A DNA stretch of 64,000 nt from Turneriella parva DSM 21527 (GCF_000266885.1 NC_018020.1:4154001-4218000); one strand, 5' to 3'; positions 34,573 through 43,718 are shown, numbered from the stretch's first letter. Made by a program: numbers and translations. Notes: generated by a model not told the origin, from the letters alone.

Positions 34573-36419
34573 TGCCCGAACTCTTAGACACGAGAAAATG
34601 GCTGCCCATCACGGCCGAAGAACTCGAACGCAAAGGGTTCGGCCCCGGCGAACTCGACGTGATTCTTGTCTCAGGCGATGCGTACGTCGACCACCCGTCT
34701 TTTGGCACGGCGGTCATCGGGCGAATGCTCGAAGCTGAGGGCCTCAGCGTCGCGATTATTCCGCAGCCCAACTGGCGCGACGATTTGCGCGACTTCAAGA
34801 AGTTCGGCGCTCCCCGACTGTTCTTCGGCGTCACCGCCGGCAATATGGATTCGATGGTGAACCATTACACCGCTCGCAAGCGAAGGCGCTCGAGCGACGC
34901 GTACACGCCTGGCGGGGCGAGCGGCTTTCGTCCCGACTATGCCTCATACACCTACACAAAAATTCTGAAACAACTTTACCCCGATGTGCCGGTGCTGCTC
35001 GGCGGTATTGAAGCCTCGCTGCGCCGCGTGACGCACTACGACTACTGGTCTGACAGCCTCAAGCCGACAATTCTTGCCGACACCGGCGCAGACCTGCTTG
35101 TCTATGGCAACGGCGAATTGCCGCTCAAAGAAATTATCCGGCTTGTGAAACGCGGCGTACCGTTCAACAAACTCAACACCGTACCGCAGACAGCTCTGCT
35201 CACAGAACATGTGCCGCTGAACAAAAGCTGGCAAGATGTGGAGATCACCCCGCACGAAACCTGCCTGAAAGACAAAAAAGTCTACTCACAGAATTTCAAG
35301 ATCATCGAGCGCGAATCAAACAAGACCAACGCACGGCGCATCTTGCAGAGAGTCGACCATCGCACGCTTGTGATAAATCCCCCTTACCCACCGATGGATT
35401 CGGCGACGCTCGATCGCAGCTTTGAATACCCTTACACGCGCATGCCGCACCCGAAGTACCGTAAGCGCGGCCCTATCGCCGCATACGAGATGATCAAATT
35501 TTCGATCAACACGCACCGTGGCTGTTTTGGTGGATGTAGTTTCTGCACGATTTCGGCGCACCAGGGCAAGTTCATCGCTTCGCGGTCTAAAGAGAGTATC
35601 GCGCGTGAACTCGAGGCACTCGCCGAACACCCTGAATTCAAGGGCGTGATCAGCGACATGGGCGGCCCTTCGGCCAACATGTACAAGATGCAGGGCAAAG
35701 ATCTTTCGATCTGCGACCGGTGCAGCGCGCCTTCGTGCATCTTTCCTAAAATCTGCAAGAACCTCGACACCGACCACCACGCACTCACCGAGATCTACCG
35801 CATGGTAAAAAGCCACCCGAAGGTGAAGCATGCGTTCGTCGGTTCGGGCGTTCGTTACGACATGCTGGTACCCAGGGACGAAAAACACGACCGCGATAAT
35901 GGCCTCAGCCAATACACCGAACAGCTGATCGCGAACCATGTGTCAGGACGTCTGAAGGTTGCGCCTGAGCACACGGCCGACCACGTGCTCAAGGTGATGC
36001 GCAAACCTTCGTTTAAACTTTTCCACGCGTTCAAACGGCAGTTCGAAAAAATCAACCAGCGCATCGGCAAGAAGCAGCAGCTGATTCCCTACTTTATTTC
36101 TTCGCATCCCGGTACGAGCACAGAAGACATGGCCGACCTCGCGACCGAGACTGCCGAACTCGGTTTTCATCTCGAACAGGTGCAGGATTTCACCCCCACA
36201 CCGATGACCGTCGCCACCGAAATTTATTACTCTGGCGTTCATCCGTATACGGGCAAGCCGGTATCACAGAATAAAGACGAGCGCACCAAGAAGCTGCAGA
36301 ACAGTTTTTTCTTTTGGTATAAGAAAGAAAACATTGGCACGATTAAGCGCGAGCTCTCAAAGATCAAGCGCGGTGATTTGTGGGAAAGGCTGACGAATTC
36401 CAGGGGCAATAAGGCATAA
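34572..36419 (+). CDS. YgiQ-family radical SAM protein
   Basis: A 615-residue radical SAM enzyme of unknown substrate. The cluster motif is THRGCFGGCSFCTISAHQG (CX3CX2C, near residue 318), preceded by a YgiQ-type N-terminal domain with LLGGIEASLRRVTHYDYW and followed by VAPEHTADHVLKVMRKPS. The C-terminal extension NSFFFWYKKEN matches the family. I start at the GTG at 34572, which overlaps the PIN stop codon; a TTG two codons earlier is also possible. The stop codon is inside a perfect 21-bp hairpin shared with the convergent gene. Confidence 0.9.
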   Translation: MPELLDTRKWLPITAEELERKGFGPGELDVILVSGDAYVDHPSFGTAVIGRMLEAEGLSVAIIPQPNWRDDLRDFKKFGAPRLFFGVTAGNMDSMVNHYTARKRRRSSDAYTPGGASGFRPDYASYTYTKILKQLYPDVPVLLGGIEASLRRVTHYDYWSDSLKPTILADTGADLLVYGNGELPLKEIIRLVKRGVPFNKLNTVPQTALLTEHVPLNKSWQDVEITPHETCLKDKKVYSQNFKIIERESNKTNARRILQRVDHRTLVINPPYPPMDSATLDRSFEYPYTRMPHPKYRKRGPIAAYEMIKFSINTHRGCFGGCSFCTISAHQGKFIASRSKESIARELEALAEHPEFKGVISDMGGPSANMYKMQGKDLSICDRCSAPSCIFPKICKNLDTDHHALTEIYRMVKSHPKVKHAFVGSGVRYDMLVPRDEKHDRDNGLSQYTEQLIANHVSGRLKVAPEHTADHVLKVMRKPSFKLFHAFKRQFEKINQRIGKKQQLIPYFISSHPGTSTEDMADLATETAELGFHLEQVQDFTPTPMTVATEIYYSGVHPYTGKPVSQNKDERTKKLQNSFFFWYKKENIGTIKRELSKIKRGDLWERLTNSRGNKA

Positions 36420-36449
36420 ATGCGCTTTGCGCATTTATGCCTTATTGCC
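36405..36449. terminator. Perfect 21-bp hairpin holding both convergent stop codons
   Basis: GGCAATAAGGCATAAATGCGC runs from 36405 to 36425, and its exact reverse complement from 36429 to 36449, with loop TTT. The left arm includes the YgiQ stop codon (36417-36419); the right arm includes the stop codon of the minus-strand gene (36442-36444). It is a two-way terminator-like structure with no separate T-run. Confidence 0.8.
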
Positions 36450-36999
36450 ACATCAATCTATATATCTTTCGACTCCACGCCTTGAACTGCAGGTGCGGGC
36501 GTTTGGGAAACGTCACGTTGGGTATCACCTCGTAGAGACCCGTCTGCACATAATGCTGGTAGTATTGCGGAAAATAACGTGTCTCGAGGTTCATCTCGTT
36601 CTGCAGTGTTGACGAAACCATGCGTACCGCGCGCAGCTCGTCGCGGCCGAGCACGTTTAAGAGCGGCGCATCGCTTTCAAACACCATGCCGCGAAGTACC
36701 ATAATCTGCCTGCCCTCGATAACTTCGGGCGCGACGTGCGGCACGACACGCACCTCACCTTTTGCAACCATCGCGGCGATGATTTCGTTGAAGTGCCGCG
36801 GCACGGGCGATGCTTCGATGTGCATATAATCGGCGCCGCTGATACTCTTACCGTGCTTCTGAAAATGGTGCATCTCAGAATAATAGAGGTTCTTGCAAAG
36901 CGCGACCCGATTGAGTTTGCCCGGCAGCTTGCGCAGAATGAAAATGATCATCGCGCGTAATTTGACTGAGTCTTCGTAGATGCCCTGGGTGTGTCGCAT
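36442..36999 (-). CDS. Panacea-domain (DUF4065/SocA-like) protein
   Basis: A 185-residue protein whose N-terminal half matches the Panacea/DUF4065 pattern: GKLNRVALCKNLYYSEMHHF followed by KHGKSISGADYMHIEASPVPRHFNEII, as in SocA and GepA-like antitoxins. Such proteins often neutralise diverse toxins or act as proteolytic adaptors. No toxin gene is next to it; the upstream neighbour is ccr, divergent. The C-terminal half is unassigned. It may therefore be a solitary regulator rather than part of a toxin-antitoxin pair. Confidence 0.65.
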   Translation of the reverse strand: MRHTQGIYEDSVKLRAMIIFILRKLPGKLNRVALCKNLYYSEMHHFQKHGKSISGADYMHIEASPVPRHFNEIIAAMVAKGEVRVVPHVAPEVIEGRQIMVLRGMVFESDAPLLNVLGRDELRAVRMVSSTLQNEMNLETRYFPQYYQHYVQTGLYEVIPNVTFPKRPHLQFKAWSRKIYRLMWQ

Positions 37000-37088
37000 G
37001 ATGAGTTAGTTCAATATCGAAGTATTTTTCGTGCTATCCATAGTTCAAAGATTTTGACAGCGTGTCTCGCAAATAAACACTCCCGCCC

Positions 37089-38315
37089 ATGGCAAAAGAA
37101 CTCTACGAACTGAATGAAGCTATCCCCGTTGGGGAAGTTCCCAAGAAAATGTACGCGATGGCGATTCGCAAAGAACGCTATGGCGAACCGAAAAACGCGT
37201 TTAAGAAAGAAGTGATCGACGTGCCAGAAATCGGGCCAGACGATGCGCTCGTGCTCGTGCGTGCTGCGGGCATCAACTACAACAACGTCTGGGCTTCTCT
37301 CGGCATTCCGCTCGACATGATCGACGTTCACGTGAAAGACCAGAATGACCACTCAGGTGTTCATATCGGTGGTTCCGATGCATCGGGCATCGTTTACAAA
37401 GTTGGCGCGAACGTGAAAAACGTTAAAGTGGGCGACGAAGTGGTTGTCCACTGCGGCATGTGGGATGTCAACAATGCCGATATCAAAGCGGGTAAAGTTG
37501 ACCCGATCGTTCATACATCCAACCGCATCTGGGGTTACGAAGTCAGCTACGGCAGCTTCGCGCAGTTCACCAAAGTTCAGGCACACCAGTGCCTGCCGCG
37601 CCCCAAACACCTGAGCTGGGAGGCTTCGGCTGCCTACATGCTCGTCGGTGCAACGGCGTACCGCATGCTCATGGGTTTCGCAGAACACACCGTGCGCAAA
37701 GACGACGTGGTGCTCATCTGGGGCGGCGCGGGCGGCCTCGGTTCCATGGCGATTCAGATCGTGCGCGAGATGGGCGGCAAGCCGATTGCAGTCGTGAACG
37801 ACACGAGTAAATTCGATTTCTGCAAGAGCCTCGGCGCAGTGGGAGTCATCAACAGGAAAGATTTTAACCACTGGGGCATGCTGCCACACTGGAAAGACGA
37901 AGCGAAATATGCCGAGTGGATCAAAGGCGCGCGCGCGTTCGGCAAGGCAATCTGGGAGATCGTCGGCAAAGGCGTGAACCCGCGCATCGTGTTTGAGCAC
38001 CCGGGTGAAACCACAATACCGACTTCGTGCATGGTCGTTGACCGCGGCGGTATGGTTGTCATCTGCGCCGGCACAACCGGTTACAATGCAACCGTCGACC
38101 TGCGCTACCACTGGATGCACCAGAAGCGTCTGCAGGGTTCGCACTTTGCGAACGACGAACAGTGCACCGCTTTCAACAACCTCGTTCTCGAAAAGCGCAT
38201 CGACCCATGCCTGTCGCAAACATTCACGTTTGAACAGATCGGTGACGTGCACCAAATGATGTACGAAAACAAGCACCCACATGGGAACATGGTTGCGACA
38301 GTTCAGCTCGGCTAA
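37089..38315 (+). CDS. ccr: Crotonyl-CoA carboxylase/reductase
   Basis: A 408-residue medium-chain reductase that reduces and carboxylates crotonyl-CoA to ethylmalonyl-CoA, or reduces it to butyryl-CoA. Family marks are [14 protein letters not shown] near the N-terminus, [18 protein letters not shown], the NADPH loop [15 protein letters not shown] and [13 protein letters not shown] with the CO2-site His. It supplies ethylmalonyl-CoA for the assimilation of acetyl-CoA, which fits an organism degrading fatty acids, but no other ethylmalonyl-CoA pathway genes are seen here. The stop codon is embedded in a perfect palindrome, and a short second copy of the 3' end follows. Confidence 0.93.
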   Translation: MAKELYELNEAIPVGEVPKKMYAMAIRKERYGEPKNAFKKEVIDVPEIGPDDALVLVRAAGINYNNVWASLGIPLDMIDVHVKDQNDHSGVHIGGSDASGIVYKVGANVKNVKVGDEVVVHCGMWDVNNADIKAGKVDPIVHTSNRIWGYEVSYGSFAQFTKVQAHQCLPRPKHLSWEASAAYMLVGATAYRMLMGFAEHTVRKDDVVLIWGGAGGLGSMAIQIVREMGGKPIAVVNDTSKFDFCKSLGAVGVINRKDFNHWGMLPHWKDEAKYAEWIKGARAFGKAIWEIVGKGVNPRIVFEHPGETTIPTSCMVVDRGGMVVICAGTTGYNATVDLRYHWMHQKRLQGSHFANDEQCTAFNNLVLEKRIDPCLSQTFTFEQIGDVHQMMYENKHPHGNMVATVQLG

Positions 38316-38353
38316 GCCGAGCTGAACGCGCCATCCGTGGCTTGTCGCAACCT
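38291..38353. repeat. Palindrome over the ccr stop codon, with outer inverted arms
   Basis: GTTCAGCTCGGCT and AGCCGAGCTGAAC (38301-38327) are exact mirror arms around one A, covering the last codons and TAA of ccr. Outside them GGTTGCGACA (38291-38300) is inverted again at 38344-38353. It may act as a terminator, but the second inverted copy of coding sequence suggests a fold-back duplication. Confidence 0.6.
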
Positions 38354-38369
38354 AGGGACTTCGTGTCCC

Positions 38370-38396
38370 ATGGTCGCCACGGTACAACTGGGCTAG
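38370..38396 (+). pseudogene. Remnant of a second ccr 3' end
   Basis: These 27 bases encode MVATVQLG and a stop, the same eight residues and stop that end ccr at 38289-38315. The two copies differ at seven bases, all at third codon positions, with TAA versus TAG as stop. Nothing upstream in this frame resembles ccr. It looks like the tail left from a deleted or recombined paralog. Confidence 0.5.
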
Positions 38397-38408
38397 GCCT
38401 TGTTGTAA

Positions 38409-38457
38409 TCGGGGCACAAAAAGGCCGCGCTATGCGCGGTTTTTTTGTGCCCCGATA
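38409..38457. terminator. Nested hairpin terminator downstream of ccr
   Basis: ATCGGGGCACAAAAA (38409-38423) pairs with TTTTTGTGCCCCGAT (38443-38457). Inside, CCGCGC pairs with GCGCGG around TAT, followed by TTTTTTT. On the plus strand the inner stem plus T-run is a classic intrinsic terminator for ccr, standing 36 bases before the next gene cluster begins. Confidence 0.85.
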
Positions 38458-38495
38458 GATTTTGACGCTGTGTCGCATAGCCCCGGGCGTACACC

Positions 38496-39284
38496 ATGGA
38501 TATCGTGCGCGTCTTCTTTCAGGGCAAACGGAAATATTTCACAATTGCGTTTATGGTTGCCGTCGGCCTTTTTGCGCTGCAGCGCATTCGCTCCGCCCCA
38601 CCGACGGTTGAACTTCCGCTGAAGAAGACAACAATCGTGCGGACTGTCTATGGCCTGGGAACCGTGCAGGCCGAGCGCGAATACCAGCTGAAAATTGGTA
38701 TCGCCGCAAACATTCGCCGGCTCTACGTGCACGAAGGCGACGCGGTAAAAGCCGGCGATAAGCTGGTTGAATTCGATCAGGTGCCGACCATGCGCTCGCC
38801 GATTTCGGGCGTCGTCTCGACTGTTTCGTTTGAAGAGGGTGAAGCGGTTTTTCCGCAAAACCCTGTGCTCAAGGTTATCGACCTGACGCGCCGTTATATC
38901 ACCGTTTCGCTCGATGAAAAGGCCGCCGTACTCGTCAAGAAAGCGCAGAAGGTGCGCATCGCTTTCGAAGGTATACCGGGAAAATACTTCGCGGGCAGCG
39001 TGGTTTCGATCTATCCATCAGAGGGGCAGTTCTTTGTCAAAGTCGATTCGAAAGAGCTACCTGCAGAAATATTGCCAGGCATGTCGGCCGACCTCGCGAT
39101 CGAAGCCGGTACGAAAGACAATGTCTTTGTCGCGCCGATTCGCGCAGTGCAAGACCGTAAGGTGACAATCATTCGCGCAGGGAAAAAGCTGCGCGTACCT
39201 GTGCAGTTAGGGCTCACGCAGGGCGAACATGTCGAGATCGTCGCGGCAGAACTTGCCGAGGGCGATATTCTTCGGTATCAGTAG
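38496..39284 (+). CDS. Efflux/lipoprotein-export adaptor (HlyD/MacA-like)
   Basis: A 262-residue periplasmic adaptor with one N-terminal membrane helix (FTIAFMVAVGLFALQRI). A biotinyl-lipoyl-like hairpin follows, in which VRTVYGLGTVQAEREYQLK and IRRLYVHEGDAVKAGDKLVEFD are separated from RSPISGVVSTVSFEEGEAV by only a short loop. The coiled-coil hairpin of MacA is absent, so it is a short adaptor that may not reach a TolC-like channel by itself. It is followed directly by a permease and an ATPase, forming a complete ABC system. Confidence 0.85.
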   Translation: MDIVRVFFQGKRKYFTIAFMVAVGLFALQRIRSAPPTVELPLKKTTIVRTVYGLGTVQAEREYQLKIGIAANIRRLYVHEGDAVKAGDKLVEFDQVPTMRSPISGVVSTVSFEEGEAVFPQNPVLKVIDLTRRYITVSLDEKAAVLVKKAQKVRIAFEGIPGKYFAGSVVSIYPSEGQFFVKVDSKELPAEILPGMSADLAIEAGTKDNVFVAPIRAVQDRKVTIIRAGKKLRVPVQLGLTQGEHVEIVAAELAEGDILRYQ

Positions 39285-39292
39285 AGATCCCC

Positions 39293-40543
39293 ATGATCTT
39301 TATTGCCCTCAGACAACTCTGGGCGCGCAAGCGCCAGACGATTCTGACGCTGCTCGGTGTCATGCTCGGCGCTGCGGCATACATTGCAATCTCGGGAATT
39401 CTGCTCGGCTTTCGCGAATACCTGCTCGACCAGATGGTGAATAACGACGCGCACGTGCGCATCGCGGCGAAGGCGAGGCTCGTCGAAGAGACAGGTCTCG
39501 ATCATGTCTTTGCGAACAAGAACGAATCGTTGTTCTGGCTGGTGCCGCCTTCGGGGCGCAAAGACAGCCAGAAGATCGACAACGTGCAAGAATGGTACCA
39601 GCGCCTGCGTGATGATGAGGATGTAGAAGCGTTCGCACCGCAACTCACCGTGACGGTGCTTTACCGCAAAGGCAAAGTCACGCAGAATGGGCGCGTGATG
39701 GGCATTGTACCATCGATGCAGACGCGCGTGGCGATGCTCGAAAAAAATATTCTCAAAGGCACGCTCAGCGAACTCGCCGAAAACGGGCAGAAGATTATGC
39801 TCGGCGAGGGCTTGCGCGAGAATCTGGGCCTGCGTTATGGCGATTCGATCACGGTCGTGAACAGCCGGGGCGACAGGCAACAGTTCAAGGTATCGGGTTC
39901 ATTTTCAAGTGGCAACCGCCAGATCGATGAAAGCCTGGCCTACGTCTCGCTCACGACTGCGCAGTTGATTGCCGGCAGCCCCGGCCAGGTTTCAGACATT
40001 GCGGTGAGGCTGCGCGATGTAAGAAAATCTTACCCCAAGGCGCAGCTATGGTCGAACGACGAATCAGCCAAAGTGCAGAGCTGGGAGCAGATCAACGCTT
40101 CGATTCTCGACGTCTTTCAGGTACAAGACATGACACGCTACATGATGTCGGCGATCATTCTGATCGTCGCGGGTTTTGGCATCTATAATATTCTGAGCAT
40201 CGTCATCAGCCAGAAGAAACGCGAAATTGCCATTCTGCGCTCGATCGGCTATGAAAGCGCCGACATTCTCACGATCTTCATGACACAGGGTATGCTGCTC
40301 GGTTTCGCGGGGGGATTTCTGGGCGTACTGCTGGGTTATGTGCTCTGCTGGCAGCTTTCGCACGTCACCTTCTCGAGCCCGATGACGAAGACGAAAGCGA
40401 CGACCATGATGATTTCGTTCAATTATCTGATTTACGTCTATGGCTTTCTGATGGCTTTGATATCCACAACCATCGCGAGCTTTCTGCCAGCGCTCAAGGC
40501 CGGCAAGATGTCGCCGATCGACATCATTCGGGGGCAAGAATGA
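39293..40543 (+). CDS. ABC transporter permease (MacB/LolC-like)
   Basis: A 416-residue permease of the MacB/FtsX fold: one N-terminal helix (TILTLLGVMLGAAAYIAISGI), a large periplasmic domain, and three C-terminal helices, including YNILSIVISQKKREIAILRSIGYES, the coupling-helix signature of the family, and LGFAGGFLGVLLGYVLCW. It would move a lipoprotein or hydrophobic compound out of the inner membrane by a mechanical stroke driven by the downstream ATPase. Its stop codon overlaps the ATPase start by four bases. The cargo is not evident. Confidence 0.9.
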   Translation: MIFIALRQLWARKRQTILTLLGVMLGAAAYIAISGILLGFREYLLDQMVNNDAHVRIAAKARLVEETGLDHVFANKNESLFWLVPPSGRKDSQKIDNVQEWYQRLRDDEDVEAFAPQLTVTVLYRKGKVTQNGRVMGIVPSMQTRVAMLEKNILKGTLSELAENGQKIMLGEGLRENLGLRYGDSITVVNSRGDRQQFKVSGSFSSGNRQIDESLAYVSLTTAQLIAGSPGQVSDIAVRLRDVRKSYPKAQLWSNDESAKVQSWEQINASILDVFQVQDMTRYMMSAIILIVAGFGIYNILSIVISQKKREIAILRSIGYESADILTIFMTQGMLLGFAGGFLGVLLGYVLCWQLSHVTFSSPMTKTKATTMMISFNYLIYVYGFLMALISTTIASFLPALKAGKMSPIDIIRGQE

Positions 40544-41256
40544 GCATTCGCCTCGAGAATGTCGTAAAGTCATTCGGCGAACCGCCGACGCAGATTATCA
40601 AGAATGTCTCATTTGAGCTGAAAGACGGCGAGTTCGTCGCCCTCACCGGCCGTTCGGGCTCTGGCAAGAGCACCCTGCTCTACATGGTGAGTTCGCTCGA
40701 CAACCCCACTTCGGGCAGCGTGTGGCTGCAAGAGCAGAATGTCGCGACGATGGCGCCGCAAGATCTGCACGCGTTTCGCAACAAACAAATGGGATTCATA
40801 TTTCAATACCATTATTTGCTGCCAGAATTCACGGCGCTCGAAAACGTGCTCATGCCGGCGATCAAGGCAGGCACGGCGCAGCAGAAACGCGCAGAGGCGA
40901 TTGAACTCTTGAAGCGCTTCGACCTCGAAGCGCGCCAGCACCACCTGCCTTCACAGCTTTCGGGCGGTGAATCGCAGCGCGTCGCGATCGCGCGGGCGCT
41001 CATTATGAACCCGAGGTTTATTTTCGCGGACGAACCCACCGGCTCGCTCGACTCAGCGAATGCCCTGAATGTGATGCAGATATTTCAGCAGGTCAACCGC
41101 GAAACCGGCTGCACGATCGTTTACGTGACACACGACCCCGATTTTGCAGCGATGGCACAGAAGCAGATTTTACTCGTTGACGGCGAGGTGAATTCGATTA
41201 CTTTAAGCAAGCATGCAAAGACGAAGGCCGCGCCAAAGTCAAAGAGGGCTAGATAA
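40540..41256 (+). CDS. ABC transporter ATP-binding protein (MacB/LolD-like)
   Basis: A 238-residue ATPase with Walker [12 protein letters not shown], signature [15 protein letters not shown], Walker [14 protein letters not shown] and the switch His in VYVTHDPD. The LolD/MacB-type [10 protein letters not shown] and the [11 protein letters not shown] segment assign it to the permease before it. The three genes form one operon: adaptor, permease, ATPase. The Lys-rich C-terminus ([16 protein letters not shown]) extends beyond the family core and is probably an unstructured tail. Confidence 0.94.
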   Translation: MSIRLENVVKSFGEPPTQIIKNVSFELKDGEFVALTGRSGSGKSTLLYMVSSLDNPTSGSVWLQEQNVATMAPQDLHAFRNKQMGFIFQYHYLLPEFTALENVLMPAIKAGTAQQKRAEAIELLKRFDLEARQHHLPSQLSGGESQRVAIARALIMNPRFIFADEPTGSLDSANALNVMQIFQQVNRETGCTIVYVTHDPDFAAMAQKQILLVDGEVNSITLSKHAKTKAAPKSKRAR

Positions 41257-41271
41257 GACGGCAGCGGGTGA

Positions 41272-42135
41272 TTATGCTGTCGGCTGCTTATGACTGATTT
41301 TTTTCGTCCGCACTAATCTTGCGGATGTGATAAATGACCTGGCAGCGTCAATATCTGCGATCGCGTCCAAATTGATCTGGGCAGGACGCATTTCATAGAC
41401 CTGTTCGAGCCAACCTTCACTCTGATTCCAATCCGACGTTGTAATCTCGAGCAGACCGCCGGGATTTTCGTATGAAACTACATACGTTAGCTTTATTTTT
41501 TGTGTGTCTCGTCTGAATACCCGCGTTCGTGAGGTCTCACGCATATTGCCATGCGAGGCCGCGATATAAAACTCTGAGCCTTCGCCCGAATCTTCGTAGT
41601 CCCGCACATGTATTTCAGGGGCAGACGGGTCGGCGTTTCGCCAAGTTGTATACTTTTTGCGTCCAGGCCATTTCTCTGTAAGCACCGTGAAATCCTTTCT
41701 TCCAGCTAGGTACCCGTAAAATGTTTCTGTATCTCCGTGGTATTCATATTGTCCGGTTTGTAGCGGCTCGCCGTTGCCGGGGTCATAGACCGTCGCGATG
41801 ATGCGCCCGTTCGCATCGAGGGTATTTAGCGAAAGCGTTTTATGACCAGCCGCTTCGCATTGCCGCCGGTGGTGATCTTCTGTATCGCTGAGGACAGTGC
41901 GGCAAATTCTTGCGCCCTCGGCATTAGATTCGGTTGTGCTCACCAACTCATTTGGCCAAATCAATGGGCTAACCGCAGTTTTTTTCACTGCCTTGCCATC
42001 TTCGGGTAGGTAAACTTCAGTTTCATAAACCGGCCATTTTGAGCTCTGGAACTTCGCCAACATACTCTGTGGCTCGGTTGCGTTGCTACAGGCCGCGAAG
42101 AAGCATGCGGGGATTATGAGCAGGAGTAATCTCAT
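41272..42135 (-). CDS. Lipoprotein of unknown function
   Basis: A 287-residue lipoprotein with signal peptide MRLLLLIIPACFFAAC, lipidated at Cys16. The mature part is beta-rich with motifs such as TGQYEYHGDTETFYGYLAG and GRKKYTTWRN but matches no known domain. Codon use appears less GC-rich than in its neighbours, so it may be a recent acquisition. It is convergent with the ABC operon and separated by 112 bases from the DUF1993 gene upstream, where I see no other feature. Confidence 0.65.
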   Translation of the reverse strand: MRLLLLIIPACFFAACSNATEPQSMLAKFQSSKWPVYETEVYLPEDGKAVKKTAVSPLIWPNELVSTTESNAEGARICRTVLSDTEDHHRRQCEAAGHKTLSLNTLDANGRIIATVYDPGNGEPLQTGQYEYHGDTETFYGYLAGRKDFTVLTEKWPGRKKYTTWRNADPSAPEIHVRDYEDSGEGSEFYIAASHGNMRETSRTRVFRRDTQKIKLTYVVSYENPGGLLEITTSDWNQSEGWLEQVYEMRPAQINLDAIADIDAARSFITSARLVRTKKISHKQPTA

Positions 42136-42247
42136 GGTTCTATTTTCGTCAGAAAACTCCGTTTGCCCAAGAATTGCAGAACTTGGTCATTTGTCTTGGC
42201 AGCTGTTCTGATTGCGGCACAACTGCCAAACTTAATGCGTATCACGC

Positions 42248-42757
42248 CTAATCTTTGAGCGGCAACGCCCCCAAATAATCACCCTTACCAACCTCTACAC
42301 CGCCCTGGCGTAGCAGGTTGTACGCAGTCACCACATGAAAATGAAAATTCGGCGACTGCCGGCAGATCAGAAAATCGTGGCCAGTCATGTATTTGCCTTT
42401 AAAGCTTTTTAGGCTAACCTTCACCTCGGCGGCGTTGGCGAACTGCTCGGGTTTGAAGCTCTCGATGTAGCTGATCGCCGAGGCCAGGCGCGCTTTATAA
42501 TCGGCCCAGGTTTTTTCATTGTCTTCGGTGACAGGTGGCGTCTGGCCTGAAAGATATGCGGCTGCGAATTTGCTCGCGTCGGTCAGAATGCGAATTTGCG
42601 CCGAAAACGGCAGCATGTTAGGGAAAAGCCTCAGCGTGAGATAATTCTCGGGTTCGAATTTGAGCCGCGCGGCATGCTCTTCAGCTTTGGCAAGAATTGC
42701 CTGCAGGTTGCGCATCGTCTGCGCCATCTGTGCAATAATATCGTAATAGATGTTCAT
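42248..42757 (-). CDS. DUF1993 family protein
   Basis: A 169-residue protein with the layout of the DUF1993 family (DinB-like four-helix bundle): MNIYYDIIAQMAQTMRNL at the start, FPNMLPFSAQIRILTDASK, and the C-terminal HFHVVTAYNLLRQGGVEVGKGDYLG. The His-rich HFHVVTAYNLLR stretch may bind a metal. Its function is unknown. I use the ATG giving MNIYYDII rather than one ten codons earlier. It follows argF by 37 bases on the same strand. Confidence 0.8.
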   Translation of the reverse strand: MNIYYDIIAQMAQTMRNLQAILAKAEEHAARLKFEPENYLTLRLFPNMLPFSAQIRILTDASKFAAAYLSGQTPPVTEDNEKTWADYKARLASAISYIESFKPEQFANAAEVKVSLKSFKGKYMTGHDFLICRQSPNFHFHVVTAYNLLRQGGVEVGKGDYLGALPLKD

Positions 42758-42794
42758 TCGGCCAAGATACAAATAAATTCGGGGCAAGCCCGTT

Positions 42795-43697
42795 TTATTT
42801 TATCAGAAATTCAAGAATTGCTTTTTGTGCGTGCAGGCGGTTTTCTGCCTGATCAAATATGCGAGAGTTACGCGCCTCGAAAGCGCCTTCGGTGATTTCT
42901 TCGCCCTTATGCGCCGGCAGGCAGTGCAGAATTATCGCCGAAGGTTTCGCGAGAGATATCAGTTCTTCGTTAATCTGGTACGGGCCGAGCAGCCTCTTCT
43001 TCGCTTCAGCTTCTTTTTCTTGCCCCATAGAAACCCAAACGTCGGTATAAAGCACATCGGCATTCTTCGCCGCCTCACGCGCATCTTGAGTGATCTTCAC
43101 CTGCGCCCCAAGCCGCGCGGCGATCGTCAGCACCTGCGCGTCGGGCAGAAGTTCGGCCGGGGTTGCAATCACGATTTCGCAGCCATAGTGCGCAGAGCCG
43201 ATAATCAACGAATGCGCCATGTTCGACGAGCCATCGCCACAAAAGACGAACCGGCCGCCCTGCGGAACGTTGTTTTCGCGCAGCGTCATGTAATCGGCGA
43301 GCGCCTGACACGGGTGAAACTTTTCAGAGAGGCCGTTAATGACGGGAATGCCCGAATAGCTCGCGAGCGCTTCGAGCGTTGCGTGGCTTTTGACGCGAGC
43401 CATGATGCCGTGAACGTAGCGGCGCATCACGCGCGCGGTGTCGGCGATATCTTCGCCGCGTGAGAGTTGCAGATCGTTTTGCGTCAGAACAATCGGCTGC
43501 CCGCCGAGCTGGTAGACGCCGACTTCGAAAGAGATTCGGGTGCGGGTCGAGGGTTTCTCAAAAAAAAGCGCTACCGATTTACCGGCGAGCGGTTTACCCC
43601 AGAGCCCATTATCTCTTTTGCCGGCGATTGCACGATCAAGCAGATCAGAAAATTCTGAACTGCTGAGCGAACTTAAACTCAGAAAACTACGGCTCAT
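42795..43697 (-). CDS. argF: Ornithine carbamoyltransferase
   Basis: A 300-residue enzyme joining carbamoyl phosphate and ornithine to citrulline in arginine synthesis. The carbamoyl-phosphate motif KPSTRTRISFE, the ornithine loop region ending CLPAHKGEEITEG with HCLPA, and VINGLSEKFHPCQALADY with the HPCQ motif are all in place. It is in an operon with the SPOR protein and coaE upstream and the DUF1993 gene downstream. Length is slightly short for the family but complete. Confidence 0.96.
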   Translation of the reverse strand: MSRSFLSLSSLSSSEFSDLLDRAIAGKRDNGLWGKPLAGKSVALFFEKPSTRTRISFEVGVYQLGGQPIVLTQNDLQLSRGEDIADTARVMRRYVHGIMARVKSHATLEALASYSGIPVINGLSEKFHPCQALADYMTLRENNVPQGGRFVFCGDGSSNMAHSLIIGSAHYGCEIVIATPAELLPDAQVLTIAARLGAQVKITQDAREAAKNADVLYTDVWVSMGQEKEAEAKKRLLGPYQINEELISLAKPSAIILHCLPAHKGEEITEGAFEARNSRIFDQAENRLHAQKAILEFLIK

Positions 43698-43718
43698 GGC
43701 TTTGCTTTTCGCGAGATC

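Noticed and set aside
35316-35939. Open frame opposite the radical SAM gene
   Set aside because: Shadow of the plus-strand gene; no start signal or family features.
37050-37058. TTTTGACA-like promoter motif upstream of ccr and a similar one upstream of the adaptor gene at 38496
   Set aside because: The two stretches resemble one another, but no -10 box lies at a proper distance before either start codon, so I cannot call promoters.
37353-38282. Long open frame on the minus strand opposite ccr (about 309 codons)
   Set aside because: It is an antisense shadow produced by the GC-rich third positions of ccr. It has no ribosome-binding site and no recognisable protein features.
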